Source: an uncultured Faecalibacterium sp. (GTDB lineage: Bacteria > Bacillota > Clostridia > Oscillospirales > Ruminococcaceae). From it: a stretch of DNA of 64,000 nt. Of the stretch, positions 32,042-40,718 are shown in pieces (the stretch's first letter is position 1; every line of letters starts with the position of its first letter). Under the pieces are notes generated by a model. That model did no database searches, was not told the DNA's origin, and saw only the letters and a list, made by a program, of their open reading frames with translations. The translations under genes were made by a program, and so were the position numbers. Location of the stretch: contig CAKSWQ010000002.1 in assembly GCA_934512105.1 (NCBI GenBank), positions 9,478 to 73,477 on the forward strand, written 5' to 3'.

Positions 32042-33241
32042 ATGGCGTTGATCGTACAGAAATTCGGCGGTTCTTCCGTAAAGGACCGTGACCGTATCTT
32101 CAACGTTGCGCGGATCGTGGCCAACACCCACAACGCGGGCAATGACGTAGTGGTGGTAGTCTCCGCACAGGGCGACACCACCGATGACCTGATCGCCAAG
32201 GCAGGGGAGATCACCCATAACCCCTCGGCGCGTGAGATGGATATGCTGCTGGCCTCCGGCGAGCAGATCAGCATCGCACTGCTGGCCATGGCGCTGAACG
32301 AGCTGGGCTGCCATGCCATCAGCCTGACCGGCTGGCAGGCGGGCTTCCGCACCGACCGTGCCTACACCAAGGCGCGCATCACCCGGCTGGAGACCGAGCG
32401 GATCTCCTCCGAGCTGGAGCGCAACCGTGTGGTGGTGGTGGCAGGCTTCCAGGGCTTGAACAAGCTGGACGATATCACCACGCTGGGACGCGGCGGCTCC
32501 GATACCAGTGCTGTGGCCATTGCCGCTGCCCTGCACGCTGACCGCTGCCAGATCTACACGGATGTGGAAGGCGTTTACACCGCCGACCCGCGCAAGGTGC
32601 GCAACACCCGCAAGCTGGAGGAGATCACCTTTGACGAGATGCTGGAGCTGGCATCTCTGGGCGCACAGGTGCTGAACAACCGCAGCGTGGAGCTGGCTAA
32701 AAAGTACAATGTGGAGCTGGAGGTGCTCTCCAGCCTGAACCCCATCCCGGGTACGGTGGTTAAGGAGGTTACAAAGGACATGGAAGGTATGCTGATCAAG
32801 GGTGTCGCCAAGGACACCGATGTTGCCGTTATCACGATTCTCAACGTTCCCGATGAGCCGGGCATGAGCTTTAGGATCTTCGGTCTGCTGGCACAGAAGA
32901 ACATCAACGTGGACATCATTCTGCAGTCTACCGGCCGCGACGGCAAGAAGGACATCAGCTTTACCTGTTCCGAAGGCGAAGCCGAACTGGCCATGCGTGT
33001 GCTGAAGGACAGCGCACACTTCAGCGATGTCAGCGTGGACACCACCTGCGCCAAGGTCTCCATCGTGGGTGCCGGTATGCAGAGCCACAGCGGCGTTGCT
33101 TCCAAGATGTTCGAGGCACTGTCCAACAACAATATCAACATCAAGATGATCTCCACCAGCGAGATCAAGATCTCCTGCATCATCGACCGTGCAGACGCCG
33201 ACAAGGCTGTCAGCGCTATCCACGATATGCTGTTTGACTGA
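32042..33241 (+). CDS. lysC: Aspartokinase
   Basis: A 399-residue enzyme for the first step of lysine, threonine and methionine synthesis. The kinase domain begins ALIVQKFGGSSVKDRDRI (2-19), with LASGEQISIALLA and TLGRGGSDTSAVAIAAALHADRCQIYTDVEGVYTADPR following. Two ACT domains at about 262-399 give feedback control. The 82-base gap from thrB contains a short CCCCGCAAATGCGGGG hairpin, but no lysine riboswitch. A GAGGAGAG ribosome site precedes the ATG. Last gene of the operon. Confidence 0.96.
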   Translation: MALIVQKFGGSSVKDRDRIFNVARIVANTHNAGNDVVVVVSAQGDTTDDLIAKAGEITHNPSAREMDMLLASGEQISIALLAMALNELGCHAISLTGWQAGFRTDRAYTKARITRLETERISSELERNRVVVVAGFQGLNKLDDITTLGRGGSDTSAVAIAAALHADRCQIYTDVEGVYTADPRKVRNTRKLEEITFDEMLELASLGAQVLNNRSVELAKKYNVELEVLSSLNPIPGTVVKEVTKDMEGMLIKGVAKDTDVAVITILNVPDEPGMSFRIFGLLAQKNINVDIILQSTGRDGKKDISFTCSEGEAELAMRVLKDSAHFSDVSVDTTCAKVSIVGAGMQSHSGVASKMFEALSNNNINIKMISTSEIKISCIIDRADADKAVSAIHDMLFD

Positions 33242-33256
33242 TCTGTGTAAAATTTT

Positions 33257-33309
33257 TGGTTATGGCCTGTCTGCTCCCTGCCGGGAGCGGGCGGGTCATA
33301 ATTTTTTTA
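33257..33309 (+). terminator. Terminator of the aspartate-family operon
   Basis: A long hairpin with GCTCCC/GGGAGC at its core, extended with G-U pairs to TTATG/CATAA, followed by seven T (33302-33308). Confidence 0.85.
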
Positions 33310-33321
33310 CACACGGCGGCG

Positions 33322-33350
33322 TTTACACAAATTGCAAAGGGGTGTATAAT
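33322..33350 (+). promoter_or_regulatory. Promoter of the carboxypeptidase gene
   Basis: TTTACA (33322-33327), 17 bases, TATAAT (33345-33350). Confidence 0.85.
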
Positions 33351-33410
33351 ATAGTTTGAATCTGTGCGGCGCACCGGCGCTGCAACAACGCCGAAAAGGA
33401 GCCCCGCCGC

Positions 33411-34229
33411 ATGAGTGAACCCACCCGTACCTCCAGAGCGCCTGCCGATAAGCGCCTGACCTATCAACAATGGAAGCGCCGCAAAATGCTGCGGCTGGCC
33501 CGCAACTGGGTGCTGTTTCTGGCCGGCTGCGCTGCGGTGGTGGCGCTGCTGACCGGCGGCATCCTGTGGCTGCTGCCCAAGGTGCACGGCCTGCTGACCG
33601 GGCCAAAGGTATTTGCAGCCAGCGTGTACGACGGCACAGACTATGTGTTCAACGCCGCAGATGCGCGGCTTACGCTGGTGAATGCCAACCTGCCCTATAC
33701 TGCCGAGCCGACCCCGCTGCTGGACATCGCCGACGAGGCCACTGGTCAGCAGCTGGAGGCCGAAGCCGCCATGCAGTACCGCAGCATGGCCGCCGCCGCG
33801 CAGGCGGATGGGGTCAGCCTGACCCTTGTGGCCGGTTATCAGGACGCCGACACCCGGCAGACTGCCTATGAAGCCCGGGTGCAGACCTACCGCGATAAGC
33901 GCAAGAGCGAGGAGGCCGCCCGTCTGGCGGCTACCATCCAGCCCGCCGCCAATGCCAACGAGCACGGCACCGGTTATGCGGCAGATATCCTCAGCGCGGA
34001 CGACCCGCAGCAGGACACAAGCTTTGCCGAGACCCGCGCCTACGAGTGGCTTGCGGCCTACGCGGCGGAATACGGCTTTATCCTGCGCTACCCGCAGGAC
34101 AGGCAGGCAGCCACCGGCATCGTGTTCGAGCCGTGGCACTGGCGCTATGTGGGGGTGGAAAACGCCCTTGCCATCCGTGCCAGCGGCCTGAGCTTGGAAG
34201 AGTTCATCGCCCTGCAGCGGGCAGACTGA
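33411..34229 (+). CDS. D-alanyl-D-alanine carboxypeptidase, VanY/M15B family
   Basis: A 272-residue membrane-anchored zinc peptidase trimming peptidoglycan stem peptides. Basic cytoplasmic N-terminus, a single helix (about 32-56), then an extracytoplasmic M15B domain. Zinc ligands are in NEHGTGYAADI (His and Asp; about 184-194) and EPWHWRYVG (His; about 239-247), with the TLVAGYQDADTRQTAYEA region before them matching the family. It has its own promoter. Its stop lies 43 bases before the M16 gene, so transcription may continue into the M16-lgt group, since no terminator is seen. Confidence 0.9.
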   Translation: MSEPTRTSRAPADKRLTYQQWKRRKMLRLARNWVLFLAGCAAVVALLTGGILWLLPKVHGLLTGPKVFAASVYDGTDYVFNAADARLTLVNANLPYTAEPTPLLDIADEATGQQLEAEAAMQYRSMAAAAQADGVSLTLVAGYQDADTRQTAYEARVQTYRDKRKSEEAARLAATIQPAANANEHGTGYAADILSADDPQQDTSFAETRAYEWLAAYAAEYGFILRYPQDRQAATGIVFEPWHWRYVGVENALAIRASGLSLEEFIALQRAD

Positions 34230-34272
34230 ATCAAATGCTCTGTGCTGCGGCACAGAGAGAAGGGAACTATCA

Positions 34273-35574
34273 TTGGAACGTACTCTCATTGCACCGGGCG
34301 TGCATCTTTCCTGCGACCCGGCTTCTAAATTCAACCGCTGCCGCATCAGCATCCACTTTGCTTTCCCGGCAGAGCGTAAAACGGCCACTGCCCATGCGCT
34401 TTTGCCGCTGGTGATGGAGCGCGGCTATGCAGACTGCCCGGATATGACCCGCCTCACCAAAAAGCTGGCGAAGCTCTACGGCGCAGATCTGACCGTGGAT
34501 GCCCGCCCCATGGGCTGCAACCACAACCTCTGCGTCAGCGTGACCGGCATCAAGGACGCCTTTGCGCTGGAAGGCGAGGCACTGACCGCCGAGTACACGA
34601 AAATCGCGCTGGGTGCGGCTTTTCACCCCTATCTCGTGGATGACTGCTTCGACCCGCAGGCCGTCAGCATTGAAAAACAGATGCTGAAAAAAGGCCTTGA
34701 GGACGAGATCAACGATAAACGCATCTACTGTCTGCATCAGGCCAACCGGGAGTTCTTTGGCGACAGCCCGGCGGGCGTGCGGCAGGAGGGGTATCTGGAC
34801 GAGGTGGACGGCCTTACCCCGGCTATGCTGACCGCTGCCTACTGGCAGATGCTGCGCACCGCCAACATCGAGCTGCTGGTGCTGGGCTGCAATGCCGCCC
34901 AGACCGCCGCCATCCGGGACGCTTTGCTGGCAGAGCTTGCCTGCATCGACCGCGCCCCGCTGCCGCTGGTGGAAAACATGGCGATGCCCGCCATCGCACC
35001 GGTGCACAAGACTGAAAACTACGATATGGTGCAGGCAAAACTGTGTATGCTGTTCACGCTGGGGCAGCCCATGCAGCCGCAGCAGCTGGCGGCGGTGCGC
35101 CTTGCCATGGCGCTGTACGGCGGCAGCGTGACCAGCCGCCTGTTCCTCAACGTGCGGGAGCGGGACCATCTGTGCTACTACTGCTCCTCCTCCTTCCAGA
35201 GTTTTACCGGCAGCATGGCGGTAAACAGCGGCGTAGAGCACGCCGACGCTGCCCGCGCAGAGCAGGCGATTCTGAAAGAGCTTGCAGACCTGTGCACCGG
35301 CCCCATTACCGACGAGGAATTTGAGGATTGCCGCCGGGGCTTGCTCAGCGGCATGAACGGGGTAGAGGACAGCCTTGGCGGCATCGAAAGCTGGTACTAC
35401 ATCGAGGTGCTGCGCGCCGGTGCCAACAGCGCTGCGCCCATCCAGAGCCCGGAGCAGGCGCGGAATGCCCTGCGCGCCGTGACCAAGGACGAGGTGCGGG
35501 ATATCCTGCGCCGCCTGACCCTCTCGGTCAGCTATCTGCTTACAAAGGAGGATGCTGCCCATGCCGCAGAATAA
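34273..35574 (+). CDS. M16-family peptidase-like protein without the zinc motif (YmfF type)
   Basis: A 433-residue insulinase-fold protein. It starts with TTG at 34273 behind AGAAGGGA. Where active M16 enzymes have HxxEH near the N-terminus, this protein has HALLPLVMERGYAD, so the catalytic zinc site is missing. It carries the usual C-terminal M16 domain (YGGSVTSRLFLNVRERDHLCYYCSSSFQSF). It pairs with the active-looking M16 gene that overlaps its end, as YmfF and YmfH do in Bacillus. Probably the inactive half of a heterodimer (inference). Confidence 0.88.
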   Translation: MERTLIAPGVHLSCDPASKFNRCRISIHFAFPAERKTATAHALLPLVMERGYADCPDMTRLTKKLAKLYGADLTVDARPMGCNHNLCVSVTGIKDAFALEGEALTAEYTKIALGAAFHPYLVDDCFDPQAVSIEKQMLKKGLEDEINDKRIYCLHQANREFFGDSPAGVRQEGYLDEVDGLTPAMLTAAYWQMLRTANIELLVLGCNAAQTAAIRDALLAELACIDRAPLPLVENMAMPAIAPVHKTENYDMVQAKLCMLFTLGQPMQPQQLAAVRLAMALYGGSVTSRLFLNVRERDHLCYYCSSSFQSFTGSMAVNSGVEHADAARAEQAILKELADLCTGPITDEEFEDCRRGLLSGMNGVEDSLGGIESWYYIEVLRAGANSAAPIQSPEQARNALRAVTKDEVRDILRRLTLSVSYLLTKEDAAHAAE

Positions 35575-36874
35575 CCAGACCCTGCTGGAAAAGACCGTAG
35601 CCGACCAGTGGCAGACCCTGCCCTCCGGCCTGACGGTGCTGGTGCGCCCCATGCCGGGCTATTCCAGCACCCACGTCATTTATGCCACCAAGTTCGGCTC
35701 TATCGACCGGGATTTCTGCCTGAACGGTCAAACGGTGCACCTGCCGGCGGGCGTGGCGCATTTTCTGGAGCACAAAATGTTCGAGGACGAGGACGGCGAT
35801 GCCTTTGCCAAGTACGCAAAGACGGGCGCCAACGCCAATGCTTTTACCAGCTTTGACCGCACCTGCTACCTGTTCACCGCCACCCAGCAGCTGGACGAAA
35901 GTCTGGATGTGCTGCTGGGCATGGTAGGCCACCCCTATTTTACCGAGCAGACCATCGCCAAGGAGCAGGGCATTATCGGGCAGGAGATCAAAATGTATGA
36001 TGACAGCCCGGACTGGCGGCTCATCACCGGCCTGTTCGAGTGCCTGTACCACAGCCACCCCATCCGCAGCGATATTGCGGGCACGGTGGAGAGCATTGCC
36101 GAGATCACGCCCGCCATGCTGTACGACAGCTGCAAGGCTTTTTATGCCCCGGGCAATATGGTGCTGGCTGCTGCGGGCAACACCACCATGGAGCAGATCC
36201 TTGCCGCCTGTGAGCGGCACGGCCTAATGGAGCCCCGCCCGGCACAAAAGGTGCAGCGGCTGTGGGCCTCCGAGCCCATGACCCTTGCTGCCACGGAAAA
36301 AACGCTGACCATGCCGGTCTCCAAGCCCTGCTTCGGCGTGGGCTTTAAGGAAGAGCCGCTGCCTGCGGGCGACCTGCGCACCGAGGCGCTGTACGACCTT
36401 GTGCTCAGCTGCATCGTGGGCGGGATGTCGCCGCTGTATCGCCGCCTGTACGACGAGGGCCTTGTGAACCCCGGCTTTGGCGGCGAGGTGCTGCGGGTGG
36501 ACGGCTGCTGCTGCATCCTGTTCACCGGCGAGAGCGATGTGCCGGACACCGTGCGGCAGTTGTTGCTGGACGAGATCGCCCGGGTGCGCGCCGCCGGTGT
36601 GGACAGGGAAGTGTTTACCCTGTGCAAGAACGAAAAATACGGCCAGCTGATCGAAAATCTGGAAAACGTGGAGGACTCGGCCAGCCAGATGGCAGACTTT
36701 GCCCTCAGCGGCCAGACGGTAGCACAGCAGATCTCCATGCTGGCAGGGCTGACCGCAGAGGATGCGGACGCTACCTTGCAGCACATCCTGTGCACCGACC
36801 GCATGGCCACCATGTACATCCAGCCGGATGGCACGGCGCAGGCAGCGGAAGAGGACGAGGAGGAAGAAGAATGA
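35561..36874 (+). CDS. M16-family zinc peptidase (YmfH type)
   Basis: A 437-residue peptidase with intact zinc motif HFLEH (in GVAHFLEHKMFED, about 66-78) and the downstream Glu-containing region KEQGIIGQEIKMYDD. The start is the ATG at 35561, 9 bases after AAAGGAGG; the ATG at 35552 is inside that site. It overlaps the inactive M16 gene by 14 bases and lgt by 4. The C-terminus is strongly acidic (EEDEEEEE). Substrate unknown; a heterodimer with the upstream protein is likely. Confidence 0.9.
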   Translation: MPQNNQTLLEKTVADQWQTLPSGLTVLVRPMPGYSSTHVIYATKFGSIDRDFCLNGQTVHLPAGVAHFLEHKMFEDEDGDAFAKYAKTGANANAFTSFDRTCYLFTATQQLDESLDVLLGMVGHPYFTEQTIAKEQGIIGQEIKMYDDSPDWRLITGLFECLYHSHPIRSDIAGTVESIAEITPAMLYDSCKAFYAPGNMVLAAAGNTTMEQILAACERHGLMEPRPAQKVQRLWASEPMTLAATEKTLTMPVSKPCFGVGFKEEPLPAGDLRTEALYDLVLSCIVGGMSPLYRRLYDEGLVNPGFGGEVLRVDGCCCILFTGESDVPDTVRQLLLDEIARVRAAGVDREVFTLCKNEKYGQLIENLENVEDSASQMADFALSGQTVAQQISMLAGLTAEDADATLQHILCTDRMATMYIQPDGTAQAAEEDEEEEE

Positions 36875-37920
36875 ACCATCTTACAAATCTGGTGCAGTTC
36901 CCGGGTCTGGGACTGAGCTTTCAGCTGAACCGCGTGGCCTTTACCATCGGCGGGGTCAGCATCTACTGGTACGGCGTGTGCATTGCGGTGGGTCTGTGTC
37001 TGGCACTGGTCTTTGCCTTCCGGCACAGTCTGGAATTTGGCGTAGACCCGGACAGCATGGTGGATGTGATTCTCATCGGCGTGGTGCTGGGCATCATCAG
37101 CGCCCGCGCCTACTATGTGGCCATGGCACCTTTTAAATACGAGAGCATCTGGGAGATGATCGCCATCCGCGACGGCGGCCTTGCCATCTACGGCGGCATC
37201 ATCGGCGGCTTTTTGTTCGGCGGTCTGGCCTGCAAGTGGCGTGGCGTGCCGGTGCTGCCCATGTTCGACCTTACCGCCATGGGCTTTTTAATCGGGCAGG
37301 GCTGCGGCCGCTGGGGCAACTTCTTCAATCAGGAAGCCTTTGGCTGCAACACCACCCTGCCGTGGGGGATGTACAGCGAGACCACCCGTGCTTACCTGAT
37401 GAGCAGCACGGTCACGGTACCCAAGGGCGTGGTCATCGACCCCAACCTGCCGGTGCACCCCACCTTTCTATATGAGAGCATCTGGTGCTTTGTGGGCTTC
37501 TTCCTGCTGTTCCGTTACATCAAAAAGCGCAAGTTCAACGGCGACATCACCCTGCGGTATCTGATCTGGTACGGCGCAGGCCGTTTCTGGATCGAGGGTC
37601 TGCGCACCGACAGCCTGATGCTGGTGCCCTCCATCGGGCTGCGGGCATCCCAGCTGGTGGCAGGCATCGCCGTAGTGGCGGGCATTGCGGCAGAGGTGTA
37701 TTTTACCCGCAAGTGCAAGGGCAAGCCCCTGTTTGTGCCGCTGGCGCTGAACGCCGAGAACAAGGCGGCTCAAAAGAAGCTGGACGGCCCCATCTCCTTT
37801 GCGGGCAGGGATACCCAGCTGCTGGCCTCCAGCCCGCGCAAGCTGTTTTTGGAAAAGACCGAAGCTTATAACGCACAGGTAAAAGCCGTCATAGAGCAGG
37901 CCGGGCAGAAAAAAGCGTAA
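36871..37920 (+). CDS. lgt: Prolipoprotein diacylglyceryl transferase
   Basis: A 349-residue integral membrane enzyme adding diacylglycerol to the lipobox Cys of prolipoproteins, several of which are encoded in this window. About seven helices. Family motifs are IRDGGLAIYGGIIGG (about 100-114), the signature GQGCGRWGNFFNQEAFG (about 141-157) and YGAGRFWIEGLRTDSL. The family's usual length is about 270-300, and the extra 60 C-terminal residues are a charged cytoplasmic tail. The ATG overlaps the M16 stop (ATGA). Confidence 0.95.
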   Translation: MNHLTNLVQFPGLGLSFQLNRVAFTIGGVSIYWYGVCIAVGLCLALVFAFRHSLEFGVDPDSMVDVILIGVVLGIISARAYYVAMAPFKYESIWEMIAIRDGGLAIYGGIIGGFLFGGLACKWRGVPVLPMFDLTAMGFLIGQGCGRWGNFFNQEAFGCNTTLPWGMYSETTRAYLMSSTVTVPKGVVIDPNLPVHPTFLYESIWCFVGFFLLFRYIKKRKFNGDITLRYLIWYGAGRFWIEGLRTDSLMLVPSIGLRASQLVAGIAVVAGIAAEVYFTRKCKGKPLFVPLALNAENKAAQKKLDGPISFAGRDTQLLASSPRKLFLEKTEAYNAQVKAVIEQAGQKKA

Positions 37921-37948
37921 AAATCTGCGCAAAAGGGGAAAATTCCTC

Positions 37949-37977
37949 TTGCAATCCGGCTTGGTTTTTGCTATAAT
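37949..37977 (+). promoter_or_regulatory. Promoter of rplU-rpmA
   Basis: TTGCAA (37949-37954), 17 bases, TATAAT (37972-37977). Confidence 0.88.
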
Positions 37978-37983
37978 ATTCTA

Positions 37984-38058
37984 GCCGCATGGTGTGGGCG
38001 CCTGAAATGGCCCGCTGTAAGGGCCTGCCTTTACGACCAGCGAGTACAACGAAAAGGA
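37984..38058 (+). ncRNA. Candidate L21 leader (ribosomal-protein autoregulatory RNA)
   Basis: The roughly 75-base leader between the promoter and rplU folds well: CGCTG pairs with CAGCG around an inner GTAAGG/CCTTTAC stem, and GGGC/GCCC pairs before it. Firmicute rplU genes often have an autoregulatory leader in this place (L21 leader family). Placement is from context and folding by eye, not a covariance match. Confidence 0.5.
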
Positions 38059-38067
38059 ATGAACAAA

Positions 38068-38379
38068 ATGTACGCAATCATTGTTACCGGCGGTAAGCAG
38101 TACCGCGTGGAGCAGGGCGACATCGTCTACATCGAAAAGCTGGACGTTGAGGCCGACTCCGAAGTGAAGTTTGATCAGGTTCTCGCTATTGGCGAGGAGG
38201 GTTCTGTGAAGGTTGGCGCTCCTGTTGTTGAGGGTGCTACCGTTTCTGCCAAGGTCATCAAGAATGGCAAGGGCAAGAAGCTGAACATCATCACCTATCG
38301 CGCAAAGAAGCACAGTGCTCGCCGTATGGGCCATCGTCAGCCCTACACCAAGGTTGAGATCACTGCGATCAACGGCTAA
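38068..38379 (+). CDS. rplU: 50S ribosomal protein L21
   Basis: A 103-residue 23S rRNA-binding protein with the family start [18 protein letters not shown] and end [19 protein letters not shown]. The ATG at 38068 is 9 bases after AAAGGA; the ATG at 38059 touches that site and adds MNK, which L21 lacks. It is followed by rpmA after 14 bases, with no gene for the Prp protease between them. Confidence 0.97.
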   Translation: MYAIIVTGGKQYRVEQGDIVYIEKLDVEADSEVKFDQVLAIGEEGSVKVGAPVVEGATVSAKVIKNGKGKKLNIITYRAKKHSARRMGHRQPYTKVEITAING

Positions 38380-38393
38380 GGAGGTAAATTACA

Positions 38394-38645
38394 ATGGCAC
38401 ATAAAAAGGGCGTAGGCAGCACCAAGAACGGCCGCGATTCCGCAGCACAGCGTCTGGGCACCAAGCGTGCAGACGGTCAGTTCGTTCTGGCCGGCAACAT
38501 CCTGGTTCGTCAGCGTGGCACCCACATCATGCCGGGTGAGAACGTTGGCAAGGGCAGCGATGACACCCTGTTTGCTCTGGTGGACGGCACCGTCCGTTTC
38601 GAGCGCGTGGGCAAGAACGGCAAGAAGTGCAGCGTTAAGCAGTAA
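38394..38645 (+). CDS. rpmA: 50S ribosomal protein L27
   Basis: An 83-residue protein near the peptidyl-transferase centre. It starts [16 protein letters not shown], so the mature N-terminus is made directly. Most Firmicutes make L27 with an extra nine-residue leader (like MLRLDLQFF) that Prp protease removes. Here both the leader and the prp gene normally found between rplU and rpmA are absent. GGAGG ribosome site 8 bases before the ATG. Confidence 0.97.
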   Translation: MAHKKGVGSTKNGRDSAAQRLGTKRADGQFVLAGNILVRQRGTHIMPGENVGKGSDDTLFALVDGTVRFERVGKNGKKCSVKQ

Positions 38646-38670
38646 CTTCTTTCTGAATAACTGCAATCGT

Positions 38671-38701
38671 AGAGCCGGACCCTCGTGGCCCGGCTCTTTT
38701 T
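38671..38701 (+). terminator. Terminator of rplU-rpmA
   Basis: AGAGCCGG (38671-38678) pairs with CCGGCTCT (38690-38697), followed by T5. Confidence 0.9.
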
Positions 38702-38793
38702 GATGAAAAATACTTATCCTTTCACTCTCTGATGAGACGCTTCTTTCAAAGGGGCGTCCTTGGCAAAACCCGAAGCTTTGCGTGGAATGCCAA

Positions 38794-38843
38794 GGCCTCC
38801 CACTTTGGGGGAGGTGGCATCGCGTAGCGATGACGGAGAGGGC
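38794..38843 (-). repeat. Palindromic repeat, copy 3
   Basis: Read on the minus strand: CCCTCTCCGTCA, a CATCGC-TAC-GCGATG hairpin, CCACCTCCCCC, then a GTGGGAGG arm. Same order of parts as the two copies near 25.9 kb with compensating changes in the stems. An outer hairpin (TTGGCA/TGCCAA, 38759-38793) adjoins it. Confidence 0.75.
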
Positions 38844-38917
38844 GAGGATACTTAAAAATCATCGGAATTTTTACACAGAACGCCGAAACAAAACGGCATA
38901 GAACAAGGAGGGGCTGT

Positions 38918-40201
38918 ATGGCAGCACAGACTAACTTTATCGACATCGCCACGATATGGCTCCATGCGGGCAAGGGCGGCGATGGCGCGGTGAGCTTCCA
39001 CCGCGAAAAATTCGTGGCCGCAGGCGGCCCGGACGGCGGCGACGGCGGCCGGGGCGGCGACATTATCTTTGTGGTGGACGACCATCTGTCCACCCTGATG
39101 GATTTCCGCTATAAGCGCAAGTATGTGGCCCCGGAGGGCGGCAAGGGCGGCGCAAGCCTGTGCCACGGCAAAAACGCCGAAGATCTGGTCATCAAGGTGC
39201 CGCTGGGCACCGTGATCAAGGACGCCGAGAGCGGTCTTGTCATCGCGGACCTGTCCGACCACACCCCGGTCACCATTGCTAAGGGCGGCCGCGGCGGCTA
39301 CGGCAACGCACACTTTGCCACCCCCACCCGCCAGATCCCCAAGTTTGCAAAGCCCGGTATGCCCGGCGAGGATCTGCAGGTGACCCTGGAACTGAAGCTG
39401 ATCGCAGACGTGGGTCTGATCGGCTTCCCCAACGTGGGCAAGTCCACCCTCATCTCCACCATCAGCGCCGCCAAGCCCAAGATCGCCAACTACCACTTTA
39501 CCACCCTTGTGCCCACGCTGGGCGTTGTGTCGGTGGGCGAGGGCGCAAGCTTTGTCTGCGCCGACATCCCCGGCCTGATCGAGGGTGCCAGCGAGGGCGT
39601 CGGTCTGGGTCACGATTTCCTGCGCCATGTGGAGCGCTGCCGCCTGCTGCTGCATGTTGTGGATGTTTCCGGCAGCGAGTGCCGCGACCCCATCGAGGAT
39701 TTTGAAAAGATCAACGAGGAGTTAGCAAAGTTCAGCCCCGTTCTGGCTGAGCGTCCGCAGATCGTGGTGGGCAACAAGTGCGACCTTGCCACTGAGGAGC
39801 AGATCGAGACCTTCCGCCAGTATGTGGAGGGCAAGGGTCTGACCTTTGTGCCCATCTCTGCCGCCACCATGCAGGGCGTCAAGCAGCTGCCGGGGCTCGT
39901 GTACAACCGCCTCAAGGATATCCCGCAGGTGCCGGTGTTCACCCCCGAGTACAAAAAGCCGGAGGCCAAAAAGAACGGCCGCGACTTCACCATCCAGCGC
40001 ATGGAAGCCCATGTGTGGAGCGTGGATGCCCCGTGGCTGGAGTATATTCTGGCCGGCAGCAACGTGGACGACTACGAGAGCTTGCAGTTCTTCCAGCGTC
40101 AGCTGGGCGAGAGCGGCATTCTGGACGCGCTGGTGCAGAAGGGCGTGGAAGAGAACGATACCATCCTCATCGGCGAGTATCAGTTCGACTATATCTTCTA
40201 A
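38918..40201 (+). CDS. obgE: Obg/CgtA-family GTPase
   Basis: A 427-residue ribosome-associated GTPase. Gly-rich Obg domain at about 1-160 (GGKGGDGAVSFHREKF, GGDGGRGGDI, GRGGYGNAHFATPTRQ), then the G domain: G1 GFPNVGKST (about 168-176), G3 DIPGL, G4 NKCD, and G5 within PISAA. A C-terminal OCT domain completes it. Ribosome site AAGGAGGGG. It is followed after 12 bases by the Mini-III gene. No clear promoter was found; palindromic repeat copy 3 lies just upstream. Confidence 0.96.
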   Translation: MAAQTNFIDIATIWLHAGKGGDGAVSFHREKFVAAGGPDGGDGGRGGDIIFVVDDHLSTLMDFRYKRKYVAPEGGKGGASLCHGKNAEDLVIKVPLGTVIKDAESGLVIADLSDHTPVTIAKGGRGGYGNAHFATPTRQIPKFAKPGMPGEDLQVTLELKLIADVGLIGFPNVGKSTLISTISAAKPKIANYHFTTLVPTLGVVSVGEGASFVCADIPGLIEGASEGVGLGHDFLRHVERCRLLLHVVDVSGSECRDPIEDFEKINEELAKFSPVLAERPQIVVGNKCDLATEEQIETFRQYVEGKGLTFVPISAATMQGVKQLPGLVYNRLKDIPQVPVFTPEYKKPEAKKNGRDFTIQRMEAHVWSVDAPWLEYILAGSNVDDYESLQFFQRQLGESGILDALVQKGVEENDTILIGEYQFDYIF

Positions 40202-40213
40202 GGATAAAGCATC

Positions 40214-40618
40214 ATGAACGAATCGGAAAAGATCGACCCGCGGGAACTCAGCCCGCTGGCGCTGGCCTTTGTAGGGGACAGCGTGCTGGAGCTGCTGGTG
40301 CGTCAGCGTCTGGTGGAGCACCACCGCCTTTCCGCCGGAAAGCTGAACGCCGAAAAGGTCAAGTATGTCTCTGCCAGGGCACAGTTTCGGGAAGAGCAGC
40401 TGCTGGAGCCGCTGTTCACCGAGGACGAGCTGGCCGTGTTCAAGCGTGGCCGCAACGCCAGCAAGGCCAGCGTAGCCAAGCACGCCTCCCCGGAGGAATA
40501 CCGTGCCTCTACCGGCTTCGAGTGCCTGCTGGGCTGGCTGTACCTGAACGGACAGCTGGAGCGCGTGCACCAGCTGTTCGAGGTGCTGTGGCAGCAGTTT
40601 GACCCTGACCAGAAATAA
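40214..40618 (+). CDS. mrnC: Mini-ribonuclease III
   Basis: A 134-residue RNase III domain without a double-stranded-RNA-binding domain, which in Firmicutes matures 23S rRNA. The start region LSPLALAFVGDSVLELLVRQRLVEHH matches the family, including the acidic catalytic residue of GDSVLE. The second active-site region is SPEEYRASTGFECLLGWLYLNGQLER. Same operon as obgE, so both act in large-subunit assembly. Confidence 0.93.
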   Translation: MNESEKIDPRELSPLALAFVGDSVLELLVRQRLVEHHRLSAGKLNAEKVKYVSARAQFREEQLLEPLFTEDELAVFKRGRNASKASVAKHASPEEYRASTGFECLLGWLYLNGQLERVHQLFEVLWQQFDPDQK

Positions 40619-40624
40619 GAATGC

Positions 40625-40678
40625 GAAAGCCCGCTGCTTTCCGCACTGGAAACCAGTGGTGGAAGGCAGCGGGCTTTG
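40625..40678. terminator. Terminator after mrnC
   Basis: AAAGCCCGCTGC pairs with GCAGCGGGCTTT, with an inner CACTG/CAGTG stem. Confidence 0.75.
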
Positions 40679-40718
40679 CCTGTTGGCATCTGCGGTCCGT
40701 CAGATGCCGCTTACGCCA

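Noticed and set aside
29059..32352. 1097-residue open frame on the minus strand opposite hom-thrB-lysC
   Set aside because: Antisense shadow of four well-supported genes. GC-rich codon bias keeps the opposite frame open; no ribosome site, and the sequence is rich in His, Gln and Arg with no recognisable domain.
36622..36870. N-terminal extension of lgt overlapping the M16 peptidase gene
   Set aside because: It lies wholly within the end of the M16 gene in another frame; the ATG at 36871 gives the standard lgt start and an ATGA overlap.
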